Below are positions 28,403 to 37,972 of a stretch of DNA of 64,000 nt, piece after piece; position 1 is the first letter of the stretch, and every line of letters begins with the position of its first letter. Below the pieces are notes generated by a model that saw only the letters and a list, made by a program, of their open reading frames with translations, searched no databases and had not been told where the DNA came from. The position numbers were made by a program, and so were the translations under genes. This stretch comes from CADEED01 sp964444835 (GTDB lineage Bacteria > Pseudomonadota > Gammaproteobacteria > Steroidobacterales > Steroidobacteraceae), in the NCBI GenBank assembly GCA_964444835.1, contig CAYUIT010000016.1, positions 1 to 64,000 on the forward strand. Direction: 5' to 3'.

Positions 28403-28414
28403 GTAAACGTTTCC
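28403..28414. promoter_or_regulatory. LacI-type operator GTAAACGTTTCC between ATPase and GH1 gene
   Basis: An AAACGTTT-centred site in the 110-base region between the divergent ATPase (start 28341) and beta-glucosidase (start 28452) genes, placed so that one protein could repress both. Confidence 0.7.
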
Positions 28415-28451
28415 CCCGCTTGGGGCCCACCGACTTTCCGAAGGCTCGATC

Positions 28452-29795
28452 GTGACTCGAACAACAGACTTTCCCGCGGGTTTCCTCTGGGGCACCGCAA
28501 CCTCAGCGCATCAAATCGAGGGCTCGCCGCTCGCCGACGGCGCAGGCGCTTCCATCTGGCAGCGCTTTGCCCATACACCAGGGCTTACGCACGCGGGCGA
28601 CCATGGGGACATCGCCTGCGATCACTATCGCCGCTTCCGCGAGGATGTCGCGTTAATGCGCGATCTCGGCGTGAACGCGTATCGGTTCAGCATCGCTTGG
28701 GGCCGGGTGTTGCCGAACGGCACTGGTGCCGTGAACCCTCAGGGACTCGGCTTCTACGAAGCACTCGTCGACGAGTTGCTGCGCGCGGGTATCGAGCCCG
28801 TCGTCACGCTATACCACTGGGATCTTCCCGCGGCGCTCGATGATCGTGGTGGCTGGCTCAATCGCGACATTGCCGGCTGGTTCGCCGACTACGGTACGGC
28901 TGTGTTCAAGCGGCTCGACGATCGCGTCTCGAAGTGGGTGACGCTGAACGAGCCCTGGGTCGTCACGGACGGCGGCTACCTCCACGGCGTGCTCGCCCCC
29001 GGTCACCGCAACCGCTTCGAGGCGCCGCTCGCGTCTAACAACTTACTGCGCGCCCATGGTGCTGCGGTGCAGGCCTATCGTGCGATTGGCAAGCACCAAA
29101 TTGGCTTGGTCGTGAACATCGAACCGAAATACCCGGCATCCCAAGGCTCGGACGATCTCGCCGCCACGCGACGCGCCGACGCATACATGAATCGGCAGTA
29201 CCTTGACCCCGTCTTCCTCGGCCAATACCCGAAAGAACTGTCCGAAATCTTCGGCGAGGCTTGGCCCTTGATCTCGCCCGAGGACCTGGCGTTGATTCGA
29301 CAGAAGATTGATTTCCTCGGCATCAACTACTACACGCGCAACGTGACGCGCGCCGAACCCGGCGCGTGGCCACTGCGCGCGGGCCCCGTGAAGCAAGACG
29401 GCGCGATCTACTCGGAGACGGGCTGGGAAGTGTTCCCACAAGGCTTGACCGATACGCTGAGCTGGGTGAAATCGCGCTACGGCAACATCCCGCTCTACGT
29501 GACGGAAAACGGCGCCGCATTTGCGGACCCACCGACGGTTGCGGGCGACGTGCTCGACGACCCGTTGCGCGTCGAGTATTTGCGTCAGCACATCGCTGCC
29601 GTCCGTGCCGCGATTGCGGCGGGCGTTGATGTCCGTGGTTACTTCGTGTGGTCGCTACTCGATAACTTCGAGTGGGCGCTCGGTTACTCGAAGCGCTTCG
29701 GCATCTTTCATGTCGACTACGCCACGCAAAAGCGCACACCGAAAGCGAGTGCACGCTTTTACGCGCAAGCGATCGCCGCCAATCGCACACCCTGA
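28452..29795 (+). CDS. GH1 beta-glucosidase
   Basis: A 447-residue cytosolic glycosidase starting at GTG 28452. Acid/base Glu167 in TLNEP and nucleophile Glu353 in YVTENGA are both present, with FLWGTATSAHQIEG at the N-terminus and VWSLLDNFEWALGYSKRFG near the end. It would release glucose from short beta-glucosides such as sophorose left by the GH94 phosphorylase (inference); GH1 enzymes are often broad. There is no signal peptide. It is convergent with the GH94 gene. Confidence 0.92.
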   Translation: MTRTTDFPAGFLWGTATSAHQIEGSPLADGAGASIWQRFAHTPGLTHAGDHGDIACDHYRRFREDVALMRDLGVNAYRFSIAWGRVLPNGTGAVNPQGLGFYEALVDELLRAGIEPVVTLYHWDLPAALDDRGGWLNRDIAGWFADYGTAVFKRLDDRVSKWVTLNEPWVVTDGGYLHGVLAPGHRNRFEAPLASNNLLRAHGAAVQAYRAIGKHQIGLVVNIEPKYPASQGSDDLAATRRADAYMNRQYLDPVFLGQYPKELSEIFGEAWPLISPEDLALIRQKIDFLGINYYTRNVTRAEPGAWPLRAGPVKQDGAIYSETGWEVFPQGLTDTLSWVKSRYGNIPLYVTENGAAFADPPTVAGDVLDDPLRVEYLRQHIAAVRAAIAAGVDVRGYFVWSLLDNFEWALGYSKRFGIFHVDYATQKRTPKASARFYAQAIAANRTP

Positions 29796-29826
29796 GCGGG
29801 AGTCGATGCCGCCGCTAACCTAACAC

Positions 29827-32800
29827 TCATGCGCCGAGCAAGATGCGGCACTCATGCGCTCTGCCCGTTCGCGGCAGCGTGATGCGTACCTCGCCGTCGC
29901 TCACGGCTATCGGCTCACCGTCGAAGCGTGCGTCCACGACGCGAGCCGCACACTCGGCTGGGTTGCGAACATCAAGGTGAACCGTCGTGCCATCTGCAGC
30001 ACGGTAAGTGAGTTGGAATCCCGGCCAACTATCGGCCACCCGCGGGCGCACGACCAGCGTCGTGCCGCGCTCGACGCGCACACCCAAAATCGACTCGATC
30101 GCGACGCGATAGAGCCAGCCCGCTGAACCTGTGTACCAAGTCCAGCCGCCGCGGCCCACGTGCGGTGCGGCCCCGTAGACATCGGCCGCAATCACGTATG
30201 GCTCGACCTTGTAGCGTTCGGCCGCCGCGCGATCGAGGGTATGGCTTACGGGTAGCAAAGACTCCAGCAATTGGCATGCTCGATCGCGCCGGCCAGCCTC
30301 CGCCATTGCCCTAACAACCCAAACTGCTGCGTGTGTGTACTGACCGCCGTTCTCGCGTACGCCCGCGACATACCCTTTGATGTAACCCGGATCGTTGGGC
30401 GTCTCGACGAACGGTGGCGTGAGCAAGCGAATCAGCCCTTGCTCGTCGTCGATCAAGTGCGCTTCCACGGAGTCGAGTGAACGTTCGATACGCTCGCGCG
30501 GCGCCACGTGCGACATCACAGCCCACGCCTGTGCCAGCGCATCGATGCGACACTCATCGCTCGCCTGCGAGCCGAGAACCGCACCGTTGTCGTACCAGCC
30601 GCGTCGGTACCAACCACCGTCCCAGCCGTCCGCATTGAGTGCGACGGTTAGTTCATCACGATGCCGCCGGTAGCGCTGAGCGCGCTCCGCGTCACCGCGG
30701 GCAATACACAGTGGCAAGAAATCATCGATGACCGTGACGAGAAAGAATCCCATCCACGTGCTCTCGCCGCGCCCATCATGACCGACGCGATTCATGCCAT
30801 CGTTCCAATCGCCGGCTCCAAACAAGGGCAAGCCATGCACCCCGCGCGTGAGCGAGCGATCGATCGCACGGCAACAATGCTCGTATACCGTGGCGCTCTC
30901 GGCTGCTAGCTGCACTGGCAGATAGGCCTCAGCCTCTCCGGCAAGCAAGGCACGCGCATGCACGAACGGAACGCGCTCATCGAGCAGCGCAGCGTCTCCC
31001 GTCGTCGCCGTGTAGTAAGCCGTGATCCACGGCAGCCACAGCAAGTCGTCGGCGAAGCGCGTACGGATGCCGACTTCATGCGGCGGATGCCACCAATGCA
31101 ACACGTCCCCTTCCACGAACTGGTGCGCGGCATGCAAGAGAATCTGCGCGCGCGTCATGTCTGGACGTAGCAATACAATGGAAGCGGCGTCCTGCAATTG
31201 ATCGCGAAAGCCGAACGCGCCGCCCGACTGGTAGAACGCGCTGCGCGCCCAAATGCGACACGCGATGTCCTGATAGGGCAACCAACCGTTCAACATGGCA
31301 TCGAGCGCGGGAGACGGCGTTTTCACTTGCACCCGCTCGAACAGCGCTTGCCAGCTCGTCCGTACGGCTAACAACTCAGTCTCGACCTCCCCGGGCGAGC
31401 GATAGCGTGCGAGCAAAGCTGCAACCTCGGCATCCGTCGCTGCCATCCCGAGCAGGAAACTCACCTCGCGCGTCTCGCCAGGCGGGATCTCCAGCGTCAC
31501 CTGCAAGACCGCACACGGTTCGCCGCTGCTCGACACCGGTGGCAAATGGTCGCGCAGCAGAGCCGCTGGCGCGCGAACTGACCCCGGAACACCGAGGAAT
31601 GCCGCTCGATCGGCACACCAACCATCCACCTTGTCGCGATCCACCGCAGCAAATGCCGTCCCGGCGAACGGCGCCAACGAAGCGGAGTTACGTGCGAGCA
31701 CGGCTTGCTGCGACGCGGAGAACTCCGCATTCACCGTCGCGCGCGTCGCCTCACCCGTGCCACCCAGGACCCAGCGGTTATAGCCGTAAACCGCCACACG
31801 CCGCGACGCTTGGCCGGTGTTGCGGATTCGCACGCGCGTCACCCGGAGCGAGTCTTGGCGCGGGACGAACATCGTCGTCTCCTGCTCGAGACCCGCCACG
31901 TTGCAACGCCAAGTGCTAAAGCCAAAGCCATGACGCGCCTCGTAATCGACCGGCGCCGGCACAGGACCTGGCTGGGGAGACCACACAGCGCCGCTCGATA
32001 GATCCTTTACGTAGAGCGCGTCACCGTGCGGATCGACGATGGGATCGTTGCTCCACGGTGTTAGGCGGTACTCCCGGCTATTGCGCCACCACGAATTGCC
32101 AGCGCCCGACTCACTGACGAAGCAACCGAAGTTGGGATTGGCCAGCACGTTGATCCACGCGGCCGGCGGCAACTGTAGATGACCTGTGACATCGCGCTGC
32201 ATACGTACGACGTACTCTCGACCACAGTCGGCGAAACCGCCGAAGCCGTTATCGAACAGCAGCGGCTCGGACCGGGTCGCCACAGCGGCGGCATCGACAC
32301 ACGCTCGCATCACGGCCTCAGTCGTCGGCGCCATGAGCGGAGCCAAGGAATTCGTCATTTGCGCCACGATGAGTGGCGCGCTCGATGCGGAATAGACCGG
32401 CGACCCGGCTGCTCCGCGCTGTGCGCTTGCGCGACGCAATCGCTCAAGGACGTCCGCCACCGAGTCCGCAGCCGCCAACGCGAATCGAACGGTGCTCGTG
32501 GAGCCCGCCTCCAGAGTGAGTATCGTGCGCAGCGCAAATGCGGGATCCAACACGTTCCCGCAAGTTGCGCCGAGCGGCTGTGCCGTCACCAGGCTTGCGG
32601 GCGCACGCACATGGCGACCCCGGCCGATGAAGCGCGCGCGATCTGTCGTGTAATCCGTGACGGGAGCGTCGAGCAGCGCGTGAGCTACCGCGGGCGATGT
32701 TTCGCCGTGGCCGCGCGGCCGACGCGTCGCGATCAGAAAGCCATCCTCGGCGCGACGAGTTTGCACGAACAACTTCGAGAACGCCGGGTGCCCCTCGTGT

Positions 32801-33252
32801 GCTGCAGGAGTATTCAGCGCAAGCGCCAGAAAGCTGGTGAGCTCGATTCGCCGCGTCACGTTGCTCGTGTTGGTGAGCGCGCAGGTGCGCACCTCTAACG
32901 CCGGCGAGCCCTCGAGCGCGATGCTCACGCGCGAGTGGACGCCCGCGTGCCGTCGTTCGATCGTGATGGCGCGATCCGTGCTCGTGACGCTACCGGGCTC
33001 GTGCCCAGCGCACGCGCGGCCCGAGACCGTCCAGAATTCGCCGCTGTCGAGATCGCGCGCAAAGACGTAGAAACCGCCCTCACCTTCGACCGGGTCCGGA
33101 CGCCAGACGTCCAGCAACCAATCGCCAAAACTCGAGAAGCCGCCACCGATGGACGTGACGACGACCGCGCTGCGTCCATCGCTCAACACATGATGCGATC
33201 GAACGCTCGCTGCACGGCTCGAGCGCGGCACCGCTCCAAACGACTCACTCAT
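29827..33252 (-). CDS. GH94 phosphorylase, probable 1,2-beta-oligoglucan phosphorylase
   Basis: About 1141 residues from ATG 33252 (MSESFGAVPR); a TTG three codons upstream is less likely. It has the GH94 catalytic Asp in GAGDWNDGMNRVG (about residue 815), GGQYTHAAVWV and WTWYTGSAGWLYRV. The N-terminal half (EGHPAFSKLFVQT, TTDRARFIGRGRHV, VLDPAFALRTIL) resembles the phosphorylase-like part of cyclic beta-1,2-glucan synthases, a resemblance shared by 1,2-beta-oligoglucan phosphorylases of about this length. No glycosyltransferase or membrane region is present, so it is catabolic. Phosphorolysis would give glucose-1-phosphate. Chitobiose or cellodextrin activity cannot be excluded. Confidence 0.87.
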   Translation of the reverse strand: MSESFGAVPRSSRAASVRSHHVLSDGRSAVVVTSIGGGFSSFGDWLLDVWRPDPVEGEGGFYVFARDLDSGEFWTVSGRACAGHEPGSVTSTDRAITIERRHAGVHSRVSIALEGSPALEVRTCALTNTSNVTRRIELTSFLALALNTPAAHEGHPAFSKLFVQTRRAEDGFLIATRRPRGHGETSPAVAHALLDAPVTDYTTDRARFIGRGRHVRAPASLVTAQPLGATCGNVLDPAFALRTILTLEAGSTSTVRFALAAADSVADVLERLRRASAQRGAAGSPVYSASSAPLIVAQMTNSLAPLMAPTTEAVMRACVDAAAVATRSEPLLFDNGFGGFADCGREYVVRMQRDVTGHLQLPPAAWINVLANPNFGCFVSESGAGNSWWRNSREYRLTPWSNDPIVDPHGDALYVKDLSSGAVWSPQPGPVPAPVDYEARHGFGFSTWRCNVAGLEQETTMFVPRQDSLRVTRVRIRNTGQASRRVAVYGYNRWVLGGTGEATRATVNAEFSASQQAVLARNSASLAPFAGTAFAAVDRDKVDGWCADRAAFLGVPGSVRAPAALLRDHLPPVSSSGEPCAVLQVTLEIPPGETREVSFLLGMAATDAEVAALLARYRSPGEVETELLAVRTSWQALFERVQVKTPSPALDAMLNGWLPYQDIACRIWARSAFYQSGGAFGFRDQLQDAASIVLLRPDMTRAQILLHAAHQFVEGDVLHWWHPPHEVGIRTRFADDLLWLPWITAYYTATTGDAALLDERVPFVHARALLAGEAEAYLPVQLAAESATVYEHCCRAIDRSLTRGVHGLPLFGAGDWNDGMNRVGHDGRGESTWMGFFLVTVIDDFLPLCIARGDAERAQRYRRHRDELTVALNADGWDGGWYRRGWYDNGAVLGSQASDECRIDALAQAWAVMSHVAPRERIERSLDSVEAHLIDDEQGLIRLLTPPFVETPNDPGYIKGYVAGVRENGGQYTHAAVWVVRAMAEAGRRDRACQLLESLLPVSHTLDRAAAERYKVEPYVIAADVYGAAPHVGRGGWTWYTGSAGWLYRVAIESILGVRVERGTTLVVRPRVADSWPGFQLTYRAADGTTVHLDVRNPAECAARVVDARFDGEPIAVSDGEVRITLPRTGRAHECRILLGA

Positions 33253-33261
33253 GGTTGGCAA

Positions 33262-34770
33262 CTAGTTAGCTTTCACAAAGCGGGCGATGAACTGTTCGTG
33301 CTCGGGCATCGCACCCACACACGCGGCGATCACACGGTGCACGCTGCGCTCGAGCTCTTCGAGTTCCTGCTGCGGAATCAGATCCACAGCCGGGTGATAG
33401 CCGACGGGCATGCGGTTCTGACCGACGAGCACTTGCACCCAACTCGTCACCGCAAACATTTCATCTGCATTACGAAAGAAGCGGCCACTCTCGTTGAACA
33501 AGCGCAGGTTGTCGTCGAGCTCAGGAGGAATGCGCATATTCGCGCAGTACTCCCAGAACGGCGAATCGCGCCGATCGGTGGCGTAGTAGTGCAAGATCAA
33601 AAAGTCGCGAATTCGCTCGTACTCGAACGCAGCCTGCGCGTTGTAGCGATCGATCAACGTCTGACTGAAGCTGCGGTCTGGAAACAAATTGATCAAGCGG
33701 CCGACGCCGCTTTGGATCAGGTAGATACTGGTCGATTCGAGCGGCTCGAGAAAGCCACTCGCAAGACCGATGGCCACGCAATTGCGATTCCAAATCTTGC
33801 GCCGTCGACCCGTCGTGAATTTCAGGATGCGCGGCTCGGCCAGTACCTTGCCATCGAGATTCGCAAGCAACGTCTCGCGTGCGGCGTCATCGCTGATATA
33901 GCCGCTCGAATACACGTAGCCGTTACCCGTCCGATGCTGCAGTGGGATGCGCCACTGCCAACCGGCCGCGCGCGCCGTGGAGCGCGTGTACGGTGTCGCG
34001 GGCCCCGTCTTCTCGCACGGCACGGCCATCGCGCGATCGCACGGTAACCACTGTGTCCAATTCTCATAACCACTTTGCAGCGCCTGCTCGATCAACAGCC
34101 CGCGAAAGCCCGAGCAATCGACGAACAAGTCGGCAGCGATACGCTCGCCGCTCGCCATTTGCACGGACTCGATGAATCCGTCCTCGGGCCGCAGATGCAC
34201 ATCCACGACTTGACCTTCGGTGCGCCGCACGCCACGCGCTTCGGAATAGCTGCGCAGGAACGCCGCGTACAACCCAGCATCGAAGTGATACGCGTGCGCG
34301 ATGTGCGACAACGGGCTGTTAGGCGGCGCATCCGTCGCAGACGACATGAACTTCATGAGCGGCGCTGCGGCGGTGTGGATCGAGTACGCGCCGATATGAT
34401 CGGCTTTGCCGGCTAAGCGGAGCTTCAGCCAATACTGGTGGAACGGCAGGAATCCATAGTCGTGACCGATTTGGCCGAAGCCGTGGATGTAGCGATCGCC
34501 GATGCGACCCCAATCGCAGAACTGGATACCCAGCTTGAAGGTGCCGCGAACCGCTTTGACAAAATCGATCTCGTTGATGCCGAGTGCATCGTTGAAAGTC
34601 TGCAGATGCGGGACGGTAGCCTCGCCCACGCCAACCGTGCCGATCTCGTCCGACTCGATCAATCGGATCGAACAGGAATCGCCGAGCGCCTTGATCAGGG
34701 CAGCGGCAGACATCCAGCCGGCAGTGCCCCCGCCGACGATTACGATACTGCGAATTCGCTTGTCGCTCAC
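33262..34770 (-). CDS. Flavin-dependent halogenase (tryptophan-halogenase family)
   Basis: A 502-residue PF04820 protein. The FAD site GGGTAGW is at 13-19. The catalytic Lys falls at residue 79 (GTFKLGIQF), the WxWxIP motif at 271-276 (GWQWRIP) and the Glu of LESTS at 345, almost the same numbering as PrnA/RebH, so all the key halogenase residues are kept. Start GTG 34770. It stands between a TonB receptor and a GH94 enzyme. Members next to TonB receptors are common in glycan-degrading proteobacteria; their natural substrate is mostly unknown. It needs a flavin reductase, which I do not see nearby. Confidence 0.9.
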   Translation of the reverse strand: MSDKRIRSIVIVGGGTAGWMSAAALIKALGDSCSIRLIESDEIGTVGVGEATVPHLQTFNDALGINEIDFVKAVRGTFKLGIQFCDWGRIGDRYIHGFGQIGHDYGFLPFHQYWLKLRLAGKADHIGAYSIHTAAAPLMKFMSSATDAPPNSPLSHIAHAYHFDAGLYAAFLRSYSEARGVRRTEGQVVDVHLRPEDGFIESVQMASGERIAADLFVDCSGFRGLLIEQALQSGYENWTQWLPCDRAMAVPCEKTGPATPYTRSTARAAGWQWRIPLQHRTGNGYVYSSGYISDDAARETLLANLDGKVLAEPRILKFTTGRRRKIWNRNCVAIGLASGFLEPLESTSIYLIQSGVGRLINLFPDRSFSQTLIDRYNAQAAFEYERIRDFLILHYYATDRRDSPFWEYCANMRIPPELDDNLRLFNESGRFFRNADEMFAVTSWVQVLVGQNRMPVGYHPAVDLIPQQELEELERSVHRVIAACVGAMPEHEQFIARFVKAN

Positions 34771-34841
34771 AGAGTCACCGTTACCCGCCTAACACCCGTG
34801 CGCGAGCGTGGCAGGCAGACGCTGCAACATGCAACCAGAAC

Positions 34842-34869
34842 GGAGCCCCGGCTCAACCACCGGGGCTCC
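34842..34869 (-). terminator. Hairpin between TonB receptor and halogenase
   Basis: A perfect 10-bp stem GGAGCCCCGG/CCGGGGCTCC with an 8-nt loop, 11 bases after the receptor stop. The tail on the minus strand (GTTCTGGTTGC) is only weakly T-rich, so it may be a partial terminator or a transcript-stabilising hairpin that keeps receptor mRNA above halogenase mRNA. Confidence 0.65.
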
Positions 34870-34880
34870 TCGTTGCAGGC

Positions 34881-37800
34881 TTAGAACTTCGCACCGAACG
34901 TCAACCGCATCTGGCGCGGTACGCCCGAGATGTTGCCCGTGGGGTTGTAGTCGCCACCGGTCACGATACCGTTGGCGCCAGCCACGTCGATGTAGTCAAC
35001 CAAGTTCTTCGAGTTCGTGATGTTGAGCATGTCGAGACGCAAATAGGCCGTCGACAAATCACGAATCTGGAAGTTCTTCGTCAATTGCAGATCGAGGCTG
35101 CGGTAACCGTTACCCGACGCTTCGTACGACACCGCCGTGCACTGACCGCCGTTGGGGAACGAGGGGCCTGCACTGTTAAAGCACGTGATCGTGTTTCGCG
35201 GCAACGGGCTGGCCAGCGTGAGCTTGGCGGCAGCCACGATGTCCCACGGCGCGCGATACGTGAACGTGCCTACGAAGCGATGCTTCGCGGCCGCATTCGA
35301 CGTGATGAACGGGTAGAGCGAGATGTTCGCTTCGTCAAACGAGTAATGCTCGTTGATGTCGCGGTTCTGCTTTGCCTTCGTGAACGTGTACGCGAGCGTG
35401 GTACCCCAACGCGAATCGCGCGTATACGGCTTGTCGGCGGACAGCAGGAATTGCGTGTTGCGAGTCTCGATACCGTTGCGACCGATGATCAAGTTGCCAG
35501 CAAGTCCCGGCGGCGCAAACAACCACGGCTGCGCTGGCCCACCCCACGGCACAGGGCCCCAGAAAGAACCGTCCGGACGACGATTGCCGAGGTTGAACGC
35601 AAAGCCATCATGGCTCTCGATGCGCGAGATCGTCGCACTCGTATTCCAGTCGCCAATGCGATTGCGCATACCGAGGCTGAACTGGTCGGAGTACGGCATC
35701 TTCAGCCGATTGTTCATCATGTTCATTTCGCCGGCCGCCGCCCCGCCGAGCAGCGCTTGCAGATTCTGCACGCCATTCAGGAAGTTCGGATTCCACGCGA
35801 AGCATGACGTGTTGTTGACGGTGCACGGATGATCGGGCGTGTTGAAGCGCACTTCCGCCTGACCGAGCGCGATCTTGGTCTGCTCGAGCTGCAAGAAGTC
35901 GTACAAGTTGCGATCGTAGCTGCGGCCTGCGCCGCCGAAGATCACATGCTCTTGATCGGCGCCAATGTCGTACGAGAAGCCGAAGCGCGGCGCGAAGTTG
36001 CCCTTCTCGCTGCGGTTGTTACCCGTGCTGATGTAGTCGTTGATATTGATGGCTGTCGAACCATCGGAGCTCCGCCCGAGCGTCTGACCGTAGGTCAAGC
36101 CACCCGTGCCCGGCACGACGGTGTTCAGCGCGTTGATGACGACTTGCGGCGTCACGAAGTCGGAATACGACGGATTCTTTTCGAGATCCCAACGTGCACC
36201 GATGTTCAACGTGAGGTGATCGTTCACCGCCCAGTCGTCTTGCAAGAAGATGCCCAGTTGCTTGGCGCTCGATTCCACTTTCGGATCGAGCCCCGCGACC
36301 GGCAGCGCGAACACCGCCTTGTAAGGAATCGTCGCGGTCCCTGCGGCCGTGACGTCGTACGAGAACACCGGATTGTTGATGATCGCGTCCTGCGCCACGA
36401 GATCGACGAGCTTGTACTTGATGCCCGCCTTGATCGTGTGATCGCCCTTCCATTCGAGATTTGAGAAGGTGAGCGTGTTGGCGATTGCCCAACCTTTCTG
36501 GCCCTTGTTCTGACCCGCACGCGGATCGACGCCATTCGTTGCAAGAATACGTCGATCGTTGCCCGAGTCGAGGAACGTGTAAATGGCGCCGTTCTCACCC
36601 GCGTTCTTGACCTGCGGGTTGAAGAACGCATCTTCCCACGTCAGCAACAATTCGTTGAACCAGCGATCGCCGCTGCGCTGCCAGCGCAAATCGGCGCGAT
36701 GATCCCAATTCTCGGTGCGAATCGACGCCGATGGTGCGGTACCCACGCCAGCGCCATCGCCGACGCTCTCTTCATCGCGAATCTTGAAGGAGAAAGCAAT
36801 GTGATCGCGATCCGTCGGTGAGTAGTCGAGTTTGCCGAAGATCAAATCTTCGTCGAACGGCAGCGTGGACGGCCCAATCTCGGCGCGCGCACTGGCCGGC
36901 AGCGCGGCAATCAGCGCGGCCGACGCGCTGTTGTCTGCGGTCACCGTGACGGGCGTGACGTAGCGCTTCGCCTCGAACGTGACCAAGAAATGCAGCTTAT
37001 CCTCGATGATCGGTCCGCCGAGCGCGAAGCCGTACTCTTTGGTCTCGGACTTCGTCTTGCGCCCCGAGGCTGTCTCGCCGGGCGTCTTTGCACGCCAGCC
37101 ATCCTCGGTGTAAGTGAAAAACGCATCGCCCTCGAACTCGTTAGTGCCCGAGCGAGTCTCTGCCGTAATCGCGGCGCTCGCCACTTGGTCGTACTCAGCC
37201 TTGTAGTTAGACGTGATGACCTTGTACTCGCCGATTGCGAGCTGCGGGAACGGATTGCCTTGCGAGTTGTCCGTTTGGCCTGAGAGACCCGATCGCACGT
37301 AGCCTTTCTGGCCCACGCCGTCGATGTACACATTGACGGTCGCGTCCTTCTGCGCGCCGCCGCGAATGCTCGTGCGGCCTTTCGAGTCGACGTTGAAAAC
37401 GACGCCCGGAACGACATCCGCAAACTCGAGGAAGTTGCGAGTCAATTGCGGCACGGATTCGATCTGTGCGAGTGAAACGACGCCACCGACTTCAGAGGTG
37501 CGAGTCTCTGCCAAGCGGCGCGCACTAACGACCACCTGCTCGAGCGAGGCATCGGCTGCAACCTCAGCCGAGACGGGCGCAGCGGCCGTGAGATCCAGCG
37601 TACCGGTCGAGGCTACGGTCAATGTGACCGTCTGCTCGCCCGCGCCGTTGGCGCTTACTCGGTAAGTTCCAGGCGGCAAGCCGATGAGCGTGTACGTGCC
37701 ATCCGATCCTGCGATCGTGCGACGCGCGACACCGGTCGAAACATTGCGCGCGGTGATCTCGGCATTCGGCGGCGCTACACCGCGAAGCGTGGCATCGGCG

Positions 37801-37907
37801 GTTTGCGCCCAGCCGGCCGTCGGCGCAGCGAGCGCCAGCGCGACAGCAGCGGCTACCATTGATTGCGGGCGTCGCTTCGCGAAGCCTCTCGGCAGATTTA
37901 TTTTCAT
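34881..37907 (-). CDS. TonB-dependent receptor with carboxypeptidase-regulatory-like domain (Oar type), glucan locus
   Basis: About 1008 residues from ATG 37907 (MKINLPRGFAKR) with SD GAGGGTAAC. A signal peptide (AAVALALAAPTAGWAQ) is followed by a CarboxypepD_reg-like sandwich (ATLRGVAPPNAEITARNVSTGVARR ... GLPPGTYRVS), a TonB-box-like region (LEQVVVSARR), a plug (QLTRNFLEFADVVPGVVFN, SIRGGAQKDATVNVYIDG) and a large barrel ending RQMRLTFGAKF. It probably brings the glucan or long oligosaccharides into the periplasm, where the GH144 lipoprotein can act (inference). It lies downstream of LacI copy 2 on the same strand. Confidence 0.92.
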   Translation of the reverse strand: MKINLPRGFAKRRPQSMVAAAVALALAAPTAGWAQTADATLRGVAPPNAEITARNVSTGVARRTIAGSDGTYTLIGLPPGTYRVSANGAGEQTVTLTVASTGTLDLTAAAPVSAEVAADASLEQVVVSARRLAETRTSEVGGVVSLAQIESVPQLTRNFLEFADVVPGVVFNVDSKGRTSIRGGAQKDATVNVYIDGVGQKGYVRSGLSGQTDNSQGNPFPQLAIGEYKVITSNYKAEYDQVASAAITAETRSGTNEFEGDAFFTYTEDGWRAKTPGETASGRKTKSETKEYGFALGGPIIEDKLHFLVTFEAKRYVTPVTVTADNSASAALIAALPASARAEIGPSTLPFDEDLIFGKLDYSPTDRDHIAFSFKIRDEESVGDGAGVGTAPSASIRTENWDHRADLRWQRSGDRWFNELLLTWEDAFFNPQVKNAGENGAIYTFLDSGNDRRILATNGVDPRAGQNKGQKGWAIANTLTFSNLEWKGDHTIKAGIKYKLVDLVAQDAIINNPVFSYDVTAAGTATIPYKAVFALPVAGLDPKVESSAKQLGIFLQDDWAVNDHLTLNIGARWDLEKNPSYSDFVTPQVVINALNTVVPGTGGLTYGQTLGRSSDGSTAININDYISTGNNRSEKGNFAPRFGFSYDIGADQEHVIFGGAGRSYDRNLYDFLQLEQTKIALGQAEVRFNTPDHPCTVNNTSCFAWNPNFLNGVQNLQALLGGAAAGEMNMMNNRLKMPYSDQFSLGMRNRIGDWNTSATISRIESHDGFAFNLGNRRPDGSFWGPVPWGGPAQPWLFAPPGLAGNLIIGRNGIETRNTQFLLSADKPYTRDSRWGTTLAYTFTKAKQNRDINEHYSFDEANISLYPFITSNAAAKHRFVGTFTYRAPWDIVAAAKLTLASPLPRNTITCFNSAGPSFPNGGQCTAVSYEASGNGYRSLDLQLTKNFQIRDLSTAYLRLDMLNITNSKNLVDYIDVAGANGIVTGGDYNPTGNISGVPRQMRLTFGAKF

Positions 37908-37972
37908 CGTTGTTACCCTCCTCGATTTTCTGAACTTCCGTGCCAACGCTGCGGCATAACTGCCGCGCCGGC

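Noticed and set aside
32935..34047. 370-codon plus-strand frame
   Set aside because: Antisense to the halogenase and the start of the GH94 gene, both of which have intact catalytic motifs.
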